From Rhodobacter sp. (GTDB lineage Bacteria; Pseudomonadota; Alphaproteobacteria; Rhodobacterales; Rhodobacteraceae), in the NCBI GenBank assembly GCA_016704435.1, contig JADJAB010000008.1, positions 1 through 64,000 of the forward strand: a stretch of DNA of 64,000 nucleotides, written 5' to 3'. Both the position numbers and the translations under genes were made by a program. Of this stretch, positions 44,910 to 53,271 are shown piece by piece. Position 1 is the first letter of the stretch; each line of letters opens with the position of its first letter. A model generated the notes under the pieces. That model made no database searches, was not told where the DNA came from, and saw only the letters and a list, made by a program, of their open reading frames with translations.

Positions 44910-46219
44910 CCGCCCTGCCGCTTGCCGCGCAGCTTGGCGAAATAGTCGATGCGCTTTTTCAGCTCGCGTTCAAAGCCGCGCTCGGGGGGAGAGTAGTAGA
45001 CCGGTCGGCGCATGGCTTCGGGGAAGTAGTCCTGCCCGGAAAAGCCGTCTTCGGCGTCGTGGTCATAGGCATAGCCCGCGCCATATCCCACGTCCTTCAT
45101 CAGCCGCGTCGGCGCGTTCAGGATATGCTTGGGCGGCATCAGGCTGCCGGTCTCTTTCGCCGCCGACCGCGCCGCCTTGTAGGCCACATAGACCGCGTTC
45201 GACTTGGGCGCCAATGCCAGGTAGACCACTGCCTGCGCCAGCGCCAACTCGCCCTCGGGGCTGCCCAGCCGTTCATAGGTCTGCCATCCCTGCAAGCACA
45301 CCTCCTGCGCCTGCGGGTCGGCCAGGCCGATATCCTCGACCGCCATCCGGGTCAGCCGACGGGCCAGAAAGCGCGGGTCCTCGCCGCCCTCCAGCATCCG
45401 CGCGAACCAGTAGAGCGCCGCATCCGGGTCGCTGCCGCGAATGGACTTGTGCAGGGCCGAGATCAGGTTGTAATGCTCATCGCCGGACTTGTCATAGCGT
45501 GCGGCGCGGCGCATCAGCCGCTTGGCCAGCTCGTCGCGATCCAGATGGTGATCGACCTTCCAGGCCGCCACCTGCTCGATCAGGTTTAGTAGCGCGCGAC
45601 CATCGCCGTCGGCCATCTCCTGCATCGCCTCGCGCGCCTCGCCGGTCAGCGGCAGGGCACGGCCCAGCTCCATCTCGGCACGCTGGCACAGGCGTTCCAG
45701 ATCGGCCAGGGACAGGCGCTCCAGGATGATGACCTGCGCCCGCGACAGAAGGGCCGCGTTCAGTTCGAAGCTGGGGTTTTCGGTGGTGGCGCCGACCAGA
45801 AGGATGGTGCCATCCTCCATATGCGGCAGGAAACCGTCCTGCTGGGCCTTGTTGAAGCGGTGGATCTCGTCGACGAACAGCAGCGTGCCCTGCCCGTTGC
45901 GGCGGCGGATCTTGGCGGCCTCGAATACCTTCTTCAGATCCGGCACGCCGGTGAAGATCGCGCTGATCTGCACGAAGGTCAGATCGGTCTCGGCCGCCAG
46001 AAGCCGCGCGATGGTGGTCTTGCCCACCCCGGGCGGCCCCCAGAGAATCAGCGACGACAGGGAATGCGCCACCAGCATCGCGCCCAACGGGCCTTCGGGC
46101 GATAGAACCTGGTCCTGCCCGATCACCTCGGCCAGCGTCTTCGGCCGCAGACGGTCCGCCAGCGGGCGCGGCGCGGTGCCGCCCGGTTCAGGTGTGATGC
46201 TGTCGAAAAGATCGGCCAT
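44906..46219 (-). CDS. rarA: Replication-associated recombination AAA+ protein
   Basis: RarA/MgsA (WRNIP1 family) acts at stalled forks and loads on single-strand DNA gaps. This one has 437 residues. It has Walker A LILWGPPGVGKTTIARLLAA, Walker B LLFVDEIHRFNKAQQDGFLP and sensor 1 LVGATTENPSFELNAALLSR. The C-terminal tetramerisation domain has ARMLEGGEDPRFLARRLTRM. The ATG at 46219 begins MADLFDSITPE, the usual start. It is complete. Confidence 0.94.
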   Translation of the reverse strand: MADLFDSITPEPGGTAPRPLADRLRPKTLAEVIGQDQVLSPEGPLGAMLVAHSLSSLILWGPPGVGKTTIARLLAAETDLTFVQISAIFTGVPDLKKVFEAAKIRRRNGQGTLLFVDEIHRFNKAQQDGFLPHMEDGTILLVGATTENPSFELNAALLSRAQVIILERLSLADLERLCQRAEMELGRALPLTGEAREAMQEMADGDGRALLNLIEQVAAWKVDHHLDRDELAKRLMRRAARYDKSGDEHYNLISALHKSIRGSDPDAALYWFARMLEGGEDPRFLARRLTRMAVEDIGLADPQAQEVCLQGWQTYERLGSPEGELALAQAVVYLALAPKSNAVYVAYKAARSAAKETGSLMPPKHILNAPTRLMKDVGYGAGYAYDHDAEDGFSGQDYFPEAMRRPVYYSPPERGFERELKKRIDYFAKLRGKRQGG

Positions 46220-46318
46220 GCCGCTACAGTAGGCCTGTGCGCGGAAATGGAAAAGCGGGCATGCAGCCGGGCCATCGACCGGCCGGATCAGGCGCCTACG
46301 CCCGGATGTCCCGAAGGT

Positions 46319-46345
46319 GGGGTCCTCCTGCAACAGGAAGACCCC
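46319..46345 (-). terminator. Stem-loop downstream of luxI
   Basis: GGGGTC (46319-46324) pairs with GACCCC (46340-46345), and inside it CCTG pairs with CAGG around a CAA loop. It lies 28 bp after the luxI stop. There is no good T run, so it may be a weak or Rho-assisted terminator, or an RNA-stability element. Confidence 0.45.
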
Positions 46346-46372
46346 AAGGATCGAACCCCACCTGCACCACCC

Positions 46373-46960
46373 CTAGTGCAGTTTGGTCGCCAACGAGATC
46401 GAGACGCAAACGCAGTCGAGCCCGTCGAAGTTAAGGATCGGTCCGGCCGGTTCGCATTCCAGCCCGACGCGGCGGCCGATACGGCGCGACACCTCGGGAA
46501 TCAGCCCCAGGACCGAGGTCGCCCCCAGCTCACGCGCCGAGATCACCATCTCGTGGCGCAACTGCAGCTGCACCCGCAGCCGCATGCTGGACGGCACCGA
46601 TTCCGAAACGAAGACCCGACTCGATTCCCAGATGTGGTCGGCGACCGGAGCTTCGAAATCCAGCAGATTCGACGGAATGCTGCTGAGAAGCCCCAGCTGT
46701 GCGTCGCGAATCATGTAGGAATAGATGCCGCAACGGTGCGTTGTGGGCGTCAGCCGGATACCTGCCAGAATCTGCCCATTGTCATGCACGGCGACCCAGC
46801 GACTTGCCGGGGTGTCGTACTGATCGAACTCCATGCCGTTCGCCTGGGGCAGGTCCCACTTGTTGTGCTCGATGAATGCCCGATGGCGGGCACGGAACAT
46901 GTTGGCGAACAACTCTCCGTGGTTGTGCAGGTTTTCAAACGATAGTGTCGTGACTTCCAT
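46373..46960 (-). CDS. luxI: Acyl-homoserine-lactone synthase (LuxI family)
   Basis: This autoinducer synthase joins an acyl-ACP side chain to S-adenosylmethionine and has 195 residues. The invariant N-terminal residues are present in FRARHRAFIEHNKWDLPQAN, then MEFDQYDTPASRWVAVHDNG and AGIRLTPTT (Arg, Phe, Trp and two Asp). The later ESSRVFVSES with its Glu and Arg is typical. AAGGAG lies about eight bases before the ATG. The luxR gene is directly upstream, 52 bp away, so the pair probably forms one operon. The acyl chain cannot be predicted from sequence. Confidence 0.9.
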   Translation of the reverse strand: MEVTTLSFENLHNHGELFANMFRARHRAFIEHNKWDLPQANGMEFDQYDTPASRWVAVHDNGQILAGIRLTPTTHRCGIYSYMIRDAQLGLLSSIPSNLLDFEAPVADHIWESSRVFVSESVPSSMRLRVQLQLRHEMVISARELGATSVLGLIPEVSRRIGRRVGLECEPAGPILNFDGLDCVCVSISLATKLH

Positions 46961-47012
46961 TTTGCAGTCTCCTTCTGGGGTGGTGGAACCGGTCAGAGGG
47001 AAACCTCACATG

Positions 47013-47627
47013 CTAGAGCAATCTGTACTCGCGCGCCTTTCTCAACGCTTCTGAAGTCGTTCGCGCCTCGAGACGGACGCGGGCAGAAGCAAGCCGCGCC
47101 TTGAACGCACTTTCCGAAATCCCGAGTTTGGCAGCAGCAGCAGTGTGACGGTCCCCATTGGCGATGCATTGCAGCGCTTCGATCTGTGGTTTGCTCAGCT
47201 CCGACGGCGGTTTGGCCGCGATATGAAGACGCGCCGTGATATCGGCAAGTCGCGCCATTTCCTCGTCGGTGAACTCGCGTTCGGACCTGGTGACCCCGGC
47301 CATCGAACGCGAGGTAATGGGGCCATATGAGGACACTGCGCCGTAGCGCATCCCGTAAGCGACGGCCTTCTTCAGCAATCCGAACGGGTCGGGAAGCGGG
47401 ATCTCGCTCCAACGGCGCGTTCCTGTTGTTCCGATCCCCCAGAAGACCAGCGGATCGCGCAGGTAATAGGAATGCGAGTTGTAGTGCTCGACCCAACCGG
47501 CCGGATAGCAATTGTGATAGACGAGGGGCGTGGCAAAACGGATGTGCAGCCCGACGGCATAGCCTTCGGGAGCGAGGTTGTGAAGTTCCTCATATAGCTC
47601 AGTCAATTGCTTCTTTTGCACCTTCAA
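47013..47627 (-). CDS. luxR: LuxR-family quorum-sensing regulator
   Basis: This regulator is the partner of the adjacent synthase and has 204 residues, shorter than the usual 230-250. The autoinducer-binding domain keeps its diagnostic residues in AGWVEHYNSHSYYLRDPLVF (Trp, Tyr, Asp, Pro), followed by RRWSEIPLPDP. The DNA-binding helix-turn-helix is ELSKPQIEALQCIANGDRHT, then AAAKLGISESAFKARLASAR. The start at 47627 gives MKVQKKQLTELYEE; the short N-terminus may be genuine. No lux box could be identified by eye in the upstream 130 bp. Confidence 0.87.
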   Translation of the reverse strand: MKVQKKQLTELYEELHNLAPEGYAVGLHIRFATPLVYHNCYPAGWVEHYNSHSYYLRDPLVFWGIGTTGTRRWSEIPLPDPFGLLKKAVAYGMRYGAVSSYGPITSRSMAGVTRSEREFTDEEMARLADITARLHIAAKPPSELSKPQIEALQCIANGDRHTAAAAKLGISESAFKARLASARVRLEARTTSEALRKAREYRLL

Positions 47628-47762
47628 CCCTGACCATCTCTTGCGGAGACGCCTGCAACTTTAAGCACCCGCCCGCCGCTCCGCTAGGCCCGTTTAACAG
47701 AATCGGCGCAGTCTCTCCTGTAGACGCTTATTTCGTGCTTCGCGTGGGGCGAAAACAAGAAA

Positions 47763-47781
47763 GCCCGCCGAGAGGGCGGGC
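47763..47781 (-). terminator. Rho-independent terminator after rplQ
   Basis: GCCCGCC (47763-47769) pairs with GGCGGGC (47775-47781) around a five-base loop. On the minus strand the stem is followed by TTTCTTGTTTT. It lies about 35 bp after the rplQ stop and ends the ribosomal-protein transcript. Confidence 0.9.
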
Positions 47782-47815
47782 CTTCGAATTGTCCGTGCCG
47801 TCGCGAACTGAAAAC

Positions 47816-48226
47816 TCAGCCCTCGGCAGCTTCGGTGCGGGCGTGGTCGGCAGCGCCCTTGGCGTTCGGGTCGCGGTCGACGAATTCGATGATCGCCATC
47901 GGCGCCATGTCGCCGTAGCGGAACCCGGCCTTCAGCACGCGGACATAACCGCCGGCGCGGTCCTTGTAGCGAGGCCCGAGAATCTCGAACAGCCGGGCGA
48001 CGTGCATGTCCTGCTTCAGCTGCGAGGCCGCCTGACGGCGGGCATGCAGATCGCCGCGCTTGGCCAGCGTGATCAGCTTTTCGATGATCGGGCGCAGTTC
48101 CTTGGCTTTCGGCAGGGTGGTCTTGATCTGCTCGTGCTCGATCAGCGAGCCGGCCATGTTGGCCCACAGCGCCTTGCGGTGCTCATGGGTGCGGTTCAGT
48201 TTGCGGTAGCCGCTAGAGTGACGCAT
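47816..48226 (-). CDS. rplQ: Ribosomal protein bL17
   Basis: This large-subunit protein has 136 residues and is the last gene of the cluster. The start MRHSSGYRKLNRTHEHRKAL is nearly universal, followed by NMAGSLIEHEQIKTTLPKAK and the conserved GDMAPMAIIEFVDRD near the end. The alphaproteobacterial tail DHARTEAAEG is normal. It follows rpoA after 157 bp containing two hairpins. Confidence 0.97.
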   Translation of the reverse strand: MRHSSGYRKLNRTHEHRKALWANMAGSLIEHEQIKTTLPKAKELRPIIEKLITLAKRGDLHARRQAASQLKQDMHVARLFEILGPRYKDRAGGYVRVLKAGFRYGDMAPMAIIEFVDRDPNAKGAADHARTEAAEG

Positions 48227-48336
48227 GGAAATCTCCTATTCGCGTGTTTTGCTTTGTCCGGCAGGGCCTACGATTGGTCCCGCTCACCTTGGGCTTTCGC
48301 CAGTTGTTCCCCGGCAAATCCGGGCATTTGTCGAAA

Positions 48337-48381
48337 GGGGCGGGTTTGAAACCGCCCCCGTAGGTCGGGGTTCACCCCGAC
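48337..48381 (-). promoter_or_regulatory. Two hairpins between rpoA and rplQ
   Basis: GGGGCGG (48337-48343) pairs with CCGCCCC (48352-48358), and GTCGGGG (48364-48370) pairs with CCCCGAC (48375-48381). The second starts right after the rpoA stop. Neither has a T tract, so they more likely set mRNA processing or stability than full termination. Confidence 0.55.
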
Positions 48382-48383
48382 TC

Positions 48384-49400
48384 TTAAAACTGGTCCTCAA
48401 ACCGCTTCGCCAGATCCTCGATGTTCTCCGGCGGCCAGTCTTCGACGTCCATGCCCAGATGCAGGCCCATGCCTGACAGCACTTCCTTGATCTCGTTCAA
48501 GGACTTGCGGCCGAAGTTCGGGGTCCGCAGCATCTCGGCCTCGGTCTTCTGGATCAGATCACCGATATAGACGATGTTGTCGTTCTTCAGGCAGTTGGCC
48601 GAGCGGACCGAAAGCTCCAGCTCGTCCACCTTCTTCAGCAAGAGCGGGTTGAATTCCAGACCCGCATCGACTTCACCCGACTTCGCCGCTTCCGGCTCGT
48701 CGAAGTTGACGAAGACGCCAAGCTGGTCCTGCAGGATGCGCGCGGCATAGGCCACGGCGTCATCCGGCGTCAGGCTGCCGTCGGTTTCCACCTTCATCGT
48801 CAGCTTGTCATAGTCCAGCACCTGGCCCTCACGGGTGGGCTGCACTTCGTAGCTGACCTTCTTGACCGGCGAATAGATCGCGTCGATCGGGATCAGGCCG
48901 ATCGGCGCATCTTCCGGGCGGTTCTTGTCGGCCGAGACATAGCCCTTGCCGGTGTTGACCGTCAGTTCCATGAACACGTCGGCACCGTCGTCCAGATGGC
49001 AGATCACATGGTCCTTGTTCAGGACCTCGATCCCGTTCGATTCCGAGATCTCGCCCGCCGTCACCACACCCGGCCCCTTGGCCGAGATCGACAGCCGCTT
49101 CGGGCCCTCGACGTCCATCTTCAGGCTGACGCCTTTCAGGTTCAGCACGATGTCGGTGACGTCTTCACGCACCCCGGCCACGCTGGAAAACTCGTGCAGC
49201 ACGTTGTCGATCTGCACCGAGGTGATGGCCGCGCCCTGCAGCGACGACATCAGCACGCGGCGCAGCGCGTTGCCCAGCGTCAGGCCAAAGCCGCGCTCCA
49301 GCGGTTCGGCGATGACGGTGGCCACGCGCGCGGCATCCGCGCCCGGCTTGACGACCAGTTGCGTCGGCTTGATGAGTTCCAGCCAGTTCTTGTGGATCAT
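48384..49400 (-). CDS. rpoA: RNA polymerase alpha subunit
   Basis: This subunit initiates RNA polymerase assembly and contacts activators. It has 338 residues. The N-terminal assembly domain shows PLERGFGLTLGNALRRVLMS and FSSVAGVREDVTDIVLNLKG. The C-terminal DNA-binding domain (about 260-325) has LELSVRSANCLKNDNIVYIG, then RTPNFGRKSLNEIKEVLSGM. The start MIHKNWLELIKP at 49400 is standard for the group. It lies between rpsK and rplQ as usual. Confidence 0.98.
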   Translation of the reverse strand: MIHKNWLELIKPTQLVVKPGADAARVATVIAEPLERGFGLTLGNALRRVLMSSLQGAAITSVQIDNVLHEFSSVAGVREDVTDIVLNLKGVSLKMDVEGPKRLSISAKGPGVVTAGEISESNGIEVLNKDHVICHLDDGADVFMELTVNTGKGYVSADKNRPEDAPIGLIPIDAIYSPVKKVSYEVQPTREGQVLDYDKLTMKVETDGSLTPDDAVAYAARILQDQLGVFVNFDEPEAAKSGEVDAGLEFNPLLLKKVDELELSVRSANCLKNDNIVYIGDLIQKTEAEMLRTPNFGRKSLNEIKEVLSGMGLHLGMDVEDWPPENIEDLAKRFEDQF

Positions 49401-49474
49401 GCTTTCGCCTCCATACTTGCCGCCGTTTCCATGTCCGGTGAAACGCAGCGCCCGAGGATCTTTCAAAACGAAGA

Positions 49475-49502
49475 CCGGGCCACGCGGAAAGGCGTGGCCC
49501 GG
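49475..49502 (-). promoter_or_regulatory. Hairpin between rpsK and rpoA
   Basis: CCGGGCCACGC (49475-49485) pairs perfectly with GCGTGGCCCGG (49492-49502). On the minus strand it is followed by TCTTCGTTTTG. It lies 17 bp after rpsK and looks like an attenuating or stabilising element inside the operon. Confidence 0.6.
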
Positions 49503-49518
49503 CGGTAATTCCACTGCG

Positions 49519-49917
49519 TCAGACGCGGCGGCGCTTCGGCGGACGGCAGCCGTTATGCGCCAGCGGCGTCACGTCGCGGATCGAGGTGATCTGCAAGCCA
49601 GCCGCAGCCAGCGCGCGCAGCGCCGATTCGCGGCCCGAGCCGGGGCCCTGGACTTCGACTTCCAGCGTGCGGACGCCATGTTCCTGCGCCTTCTTGCCGG
49701 CATCTTCGGCGGCCATCTGGGCGGCATAGGGCGTCGACTTGCGCGAACCCTTGAAGCCCATGGTGCCCGCCGACGACCAGGCAATCGCGTTGCCCTGCAC
49801 GTCGGAGATCAGGATCTTGGTGTTGTTGAACGACGAATTCACATGCGCCACACCCGAGGCGATGTTCTTGCGTTCCTTGCGCTTTGTGCGCGCGGCGGCT
49901 TTCGGATCACGTGCCAT
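49519..49917 (-). CDS. rpsK: Ribosomal protein uS11
   Basis: This small-subunit platform protein has 132 residues. HVNSSFNNTKILISDVQGNA, then SSAGTMGFKGSRKSTPYAAQ and the basic end RDVTPLAHNGCRPPKRRRV are characteristic. It follows rpsM by 15 bp. Complete. Confidence 0.98.
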   Translation of the reverse strand: MARDPKAAARTKRKERKNIASGVAHVNSSFNNTKILISDVQGNAIAWSSAGTMGFKGSRKSTPYAAQMAAEDAGKKAQEHGVRTLEVEVQGPGSGRESALRALAAAGLQITSIRDVTPLAHNGCRPPKRRRV

Positions 49918-49932
49918 ATCTGTGCGCTCCCC

Positions 49933-50301
49933 TTACTTCTTCTTGCCGGCGATGGCTTTTGCGGGGCCCTTGCGGGTACGAGCGTTGGTGTGCGTGCGCT
50001 GGCCGCGGACCGGCAGGCCCTTGCGGTGACGCAGGCCGCGGTAGCAGCCCAGATCCATCAGACGCTTGATGTTCATCGACACTTCACGGCGCAGGTCGCC
50101 CTCAACGGTGAAGTTGGCGTCAATGTATTCGCGGATCGACAGCACTTCGGCGTCGGTCAGCTGGTTGATCCGGCGGGCGGCGTCGATCTTCAACGCCTCG
50201 CAGATCTGGCCAGCCGCTTGCGGGCCGATGCCATGGATATACTGCAGAGAGATGGGGACCCGCTTTTGGGTCGGAATGTTGACGCCAGCAATACGTGCCA
50301 C
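49933..50301 (-). CDS. rpsM: Ribosomal protein uS13
   Basis: This small-subunit head protein has 122 residues and contacts tRNA and the large subunit. MARIAGVNIPTQKRVPISLQ begins it, followed by the helix-two-turn-helix region and RGLRHRKGLPVRGQRTHTNA, ending KGPAKAIAGKKK. The gene is intact. The 183-bp gap to adk shows no gene. Confidence 0.98.
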   Translation of the reverse strand: MARIAGVNIPTQKRVPISLQYIHGIGPQAAGQICEALKIDAARRINQLTDAEVLSIREYIDANFTVEGDLRREVSMNIKRLMDLGCYRGLRHRKGLPVRGQRTHTNARTRKGPAKAIAGKKK

Positions 50302-50484
50302 GCGCGTTTCCTTTTCGTTGCGGCTCCGTCGTGCCAGAGCCTTTTTTCACAACTGCCCCGGACCTGAAGGCCCGGAACGACGATCTTCCCATCAACGGGA
50401 AACCACGGCAGGAACTGATTCCTTACCGGGACACCGCGCAATATGGGGTTTTCCGCAGGCCGTCAAGGCCGCTAGGGCGGGAAA

Positions 50485-51145
50485 TCACGGCCTGTCAAGA
50501 ACTTTCGAAATGTCGGCTGCAACAGCCCCCATTTCCGCCAAGCCATCCACCGCGCAAAGGTTTCCCTTGGCATAGTAATAGCCGATCAGCGGCGAGGTTT
50601 TCTTGTAATATTCCATCAGCCGGGTCTTCAGCGCCTGTTCGGTATCATCGGCGCGGCGCTTCATGTCATGGCCACCGCAGACGTCGCAGGTGCCCTCGAC
50701 CTTGGTCGGTTTGGTCACATCGTGATAGACCGCCCCGCAATTGCCGCAGGTGAAACGGCCGGTGATGCGCGCGACCAGCGCGGCGTCATCGACCTGCATC
50801 TCGATCACCGCATCCAGCGACTGCCCCTTGCGGCCATCAGCTCGCCCAACGCATCGGCCTGCTTCAGCGTGCGGGGAAATCCGTCGAAGATAAAGCCGCC
50901 ATGGCCCGATCGGGCTGCGCCAGCTTCTCGTCGATCAGGCCGATGACGATCTCGTCCGTCACCAACTCGCCTCGCTCCATCACCGCAGCGACGCGCTTGC
51001 CCATTTCGGTGCCCGAGGACTTGGCCTCGCGCAGCATGTCGCCCGTCGACAGCTGCACCATGCCGCGCGCATCTTCCAGGCGCTTGGCCTGCGTGCCTTT
51101 GCCAGCCCCGGGCGGACCCAGAAGGATGATGTGCTTCGCCGCCAT
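50485..51145 (-). CDS. adk: Adenylate kinase, two frameshifts in the given sequence
   Basis: This enzyme interconverts AMP, ADP and ATP and is essential. The start has the P-loop IILLGPPGAGKGTQAKRLED and LSTGDMLREA. After EKLAQPD one base is missing near 50898-50904; GGFIFDGFPRTLKQADALGE follows in another frame. A second base is missing in the C run at 50824-50827, after which QSLDAVIEMQVDDAAL continues. The LID domain has a zinc-type Cys set (CGNCGAVYH and CDVCGGHD). Both shifts are in an essential gene, so they are almost certainly sequence errors. Corrected length is about 220 residues. It follows secY after three bases. Confidence 0.9.
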
Positions 51146-51148
51146 GGA

Positions 51149-52519
51149 TCAGCGCCGCGCCGGAGCCTTGGCGGGGGGCTTTCCACCCGCCTTGCGCTTG
51201 CCGCGCAGCTGGCTTTTCTCGATCAGCGCCTCGTATTGATGCGCCAGAAGATGCGACTGCACCTGGTTGATCGTGTCCATCGTGACCGAGACCACGATCA
51301 GAACCGACGTGCCGCCGAAGTAGAACGGCACGCCGACCTTCGAGATCAGCACCTCGGGCAACAGGCAGACCAGCGCCAGATAGGCCGAACCCAGCACAAG
51401 GATGCGGTTCAGCACATATTCCAGGTATTCCTCGGTCTTGCGGCCGGGGCGGATGCCGGGGATGAAGCCGTTCTGGTTCTTCAGGTTCTCGGCCACGTCA
51501 TCGACCTTGAACGACACGTTCGAGGTGTAGAAATAGCTGAAGAACACGATCAGCGCGGCCAGCGCCAGAAGGTGCAGCGGCTGGCCATAGCCCAGATAGG
51601 CGCTGATCATCGACATCACCGGATTGGTGCCGCCACCCGAGAAGGTGCCGATCGTGGTTGGCAGCAGCAGGATCGACGAGGCGAAGATCGCCGGAATCAC
51701 GCCCGCCGGGTTGACCTTGATCGGCAGGTGCGACGAGCCGCCGTCATAGACCTTCATCCCGACCTGGCGGCGCGGATACTGGATGTGGATCTTGCGCAGG
51801 GCGCGCTCCATGAAGACGACGAAGGTGATCACCGCCACCACCATCACCAGGATGCCCAGAATGACCGGCGTGGTCAGCGCGCCGGACCGGCCTTGCGCGA
51901 AGAACTGCGCCAGGGCTGCCGGAATTTCGGCCACGATGCCGACGAAGATGATCAGCGAGATGCCGTTGCCGATGCCGCGGGCGGTGATCTGCTCGCCCAG
52001 CCACATCAGGAACATGGTGCCGCCGACCAGCGTGATGACGCAGGTGGCGACGAAGAACAGGCCGGGTTCATGCGCCAGCTCTCCGGCCTGGATCGACATC
52101 GCAATGCCGTAGGCCTGGAAGATCGCCAGCATCACCGTGCCGTAGCGGGTGAACTGGTTCAGCTTCTTGCGACCCTGCTCGCCTTCCTTGCGCAGCGCTT
52201 GCCAGGGCCCGTACATCGTGGCCACCAGCTGCACGATGATCGACGCAGAGATATAGGGCATGATGCCCAGCGCGAAGATGCCCATCCGGCTGATCGCGCC
52301 GCCGGTGAACAGGTTCAGCATCCCGCCAAGGCCTTGCCCCGCGTTTTGCATGAACTCGCGCAGCGCGGTGCCGTCGATGCCGGGCACCGGGATATAGGTG
52401 CCAAGGCGGTAGACGATCAGGAGACCGACGGTAAAGAATATGCGTTGACGAAGATCGGTCGCCTTGCCGAGCGCGCCCCAGGAAAGGTTCGCGGCCATCT
52501 GTTCTGCGGCGGATGCCAT
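51149..52519 (-). CDS. secY: Protein translocase subunit SecY
   Basis: This is the central channel of the Sec translocon (456 residues, ten membrane helices). FTVGLLIVYRLGTYIPVPGI is helix 1. GIMPYISASIIVQLVATMYG, VTFVVFMERALRKIHIQYPR and FPGIRPGRKT-like IPGIRPGRKTEEYLEYVLN are all typical. The basic tail (KRKAGGKPPAKAPARR) is common in the group. It lies between rplO and adk, as expected. Confidence 0.97.
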   Translation of the reverse strand: MASAAEQMAANLSWGALGKATDLRQRIFFTVGLLIVYRLGTYIPVPGIDGTALREFMQNAGQGLGGMLNLFTGGAISRMGIFALGIMPYISASIIVQLVATMYGPWQALRKEGEQGRKKLNQFTRYGTVMLAIFQAYGIAMSIQAGELAHEPGLFFVATCVITLVGGTMFLMWLGEQITARGIGNGISLIIFVGIVAEIPAALAQFFAQGRSGALTTPVILGILVMVVAVITFVVFMERALRKIHIQYPRRQVGMKVYDGGSSHLPIKVNPAGVIPAIFASSILLLPTTIGTFSGGGTNPVMSMISAYLGYGQPLHLLALAALIVFFSYFYTSNVSFKVDDVAENLKNQNGFIPGIRPGRKTEEYLEYVLNRILVLGSAYLALVCLLPEVLISKVGVPFYFGGTSVLIVVSVTMDTINQVQSHLLAHQYEALIEKSQLRGKRKAGGKPPAKAPARR

Positions 52520-52541
52520 GCTTTGCCCTTTTGATGGACAA

Positions 52542-52573
52542 CGCCGCCGGACCCGTTTCCCGGTCCGGCGGCG
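52542..52573 (-). promoter_or_regulatory. Hairpin between rplO and secY
   Basis: CGCCGCCGGACC (52542-52553) pairs perfectly with GGTCCGGCGGCG (52562-52573) across eight bases. There is no T tract. It sits in the 104-bp gap and may tune expression of secY relative to the ribosomal proteins. Confidence 0.6.
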
Positions 52574-52623
52574 CTGGAAAACCCGTTGCTGATGTAAGCG
52601 ACGAATGCGCCGCTCACAACCTC

Positions 52624-53103
52624 TTATTCAGCCGCAGCCGCAACCGTGCCCATGAACGTGATCTGGCCGCCGGCCTTCTGGACGGCCTCGACGGCCGAGG
52701 CAGAGGCGCCGGAGACCTTCAGCGTCACCTTCGAGGTGATCTCGCCCTTGGCCAGAACGCGGATGCCGTCGCGCTTGTTGGTGGTCAGACCGGCCGCGAC
52801 CAGCGCGTCCTCGTCGATCTCACCCTTGATGTCCAGTTTGCCGAGGCCGATGAACTTCTCGATCAGGCCCAGGTTGATGACGGCGTATTCCTTGCGGTTC
52901 GGCTTCGAGAAGCCGCGCTTCGGCAGGCGGCGGTAAAGCGGCATCTGGCCGCCCTCGTAGCCGCCCAGTGCCACGCCCGAGCGCGATTTCTGGCCCTTGA
53001 TGCCGCGGCCGGCGGTCTTGCCCTTGCCCGAACCGGGGCCACGCGCCACGCGCTTTTGCTTTTTGGCCGCACCGGGGTTGTCGCTCAGCTCATTCAGTTT
53101 CAT
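52624..53103 (-). CDS. rplO: Ribosomal protein uL15
   Basis: This large-subunit protein has 159 residues. The Gly-rich N-terminus (RVARGPGSGKGKTAGRGIKG, then QKSRSGVALGGYEGGQMPLY and RRLPKRGFSKPN) is diagnostic. It is the first ribosomal gene of this block in the direction of transcription within the window. rpmD and rpsE, often next to it, are not upstream here. Confidence 0.97.
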   Translation of the reverse strand: MKLNELSDNPGAAKKQKRVARGPGSGKGKTAGRGIKGQKSRSGVALGGYEGGQMPLYRRLPKRGFSKPNRKEYAVINLGLIEKFIGLGKLDIKGEIDEDALVAAGLTTNKRDGIRVLAKGEITSKVTLKVSGASASAVEAVQKAGGQITFMGTVAAAAE

Positions 53104-53239
53104 GTCGCAATCTCCTTGGCCGGAAGGTCCCTACCTGCGACGGATGGGGACAACACGGCATTTCTTTTTGATTCCCGTGGCCCGCAAGGACCACCGGGGG
53201 CGTATAATGTCCGGGCTCGGATCAATCAAGCGGGAACGT

Positions 53240-53263
53240 GGGATGGGCAAAACTGCCCATCCC
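53240..53263 (-). terminator. Hairpin downstream of the GFA-like fragment
   Basis: GGGATGGGCA (53240-53249) pairs perfectly with TGCCCATCCC (53254-53263) around AAAC. It lies nine bases after the stop of the gene fragment on the minus strand, and about 135 bp before the rplO start. No long T run follows, so termination strength is uncertain. Confidence 0.6.
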
Positions 53264-53271
53264 GCCTGGGG

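Noticed and set aside
47628..47760. A lux box upstream of luxR
   Set aside because: No 18-20 bp dyad of the expected kind could be found by eye.
48946..50367. A 473-codon open frame on the plus strand across rpoA, rpsK and rpsM
   Set aside because: It is antisense to three universally conserved genes and has no recognisable domain.
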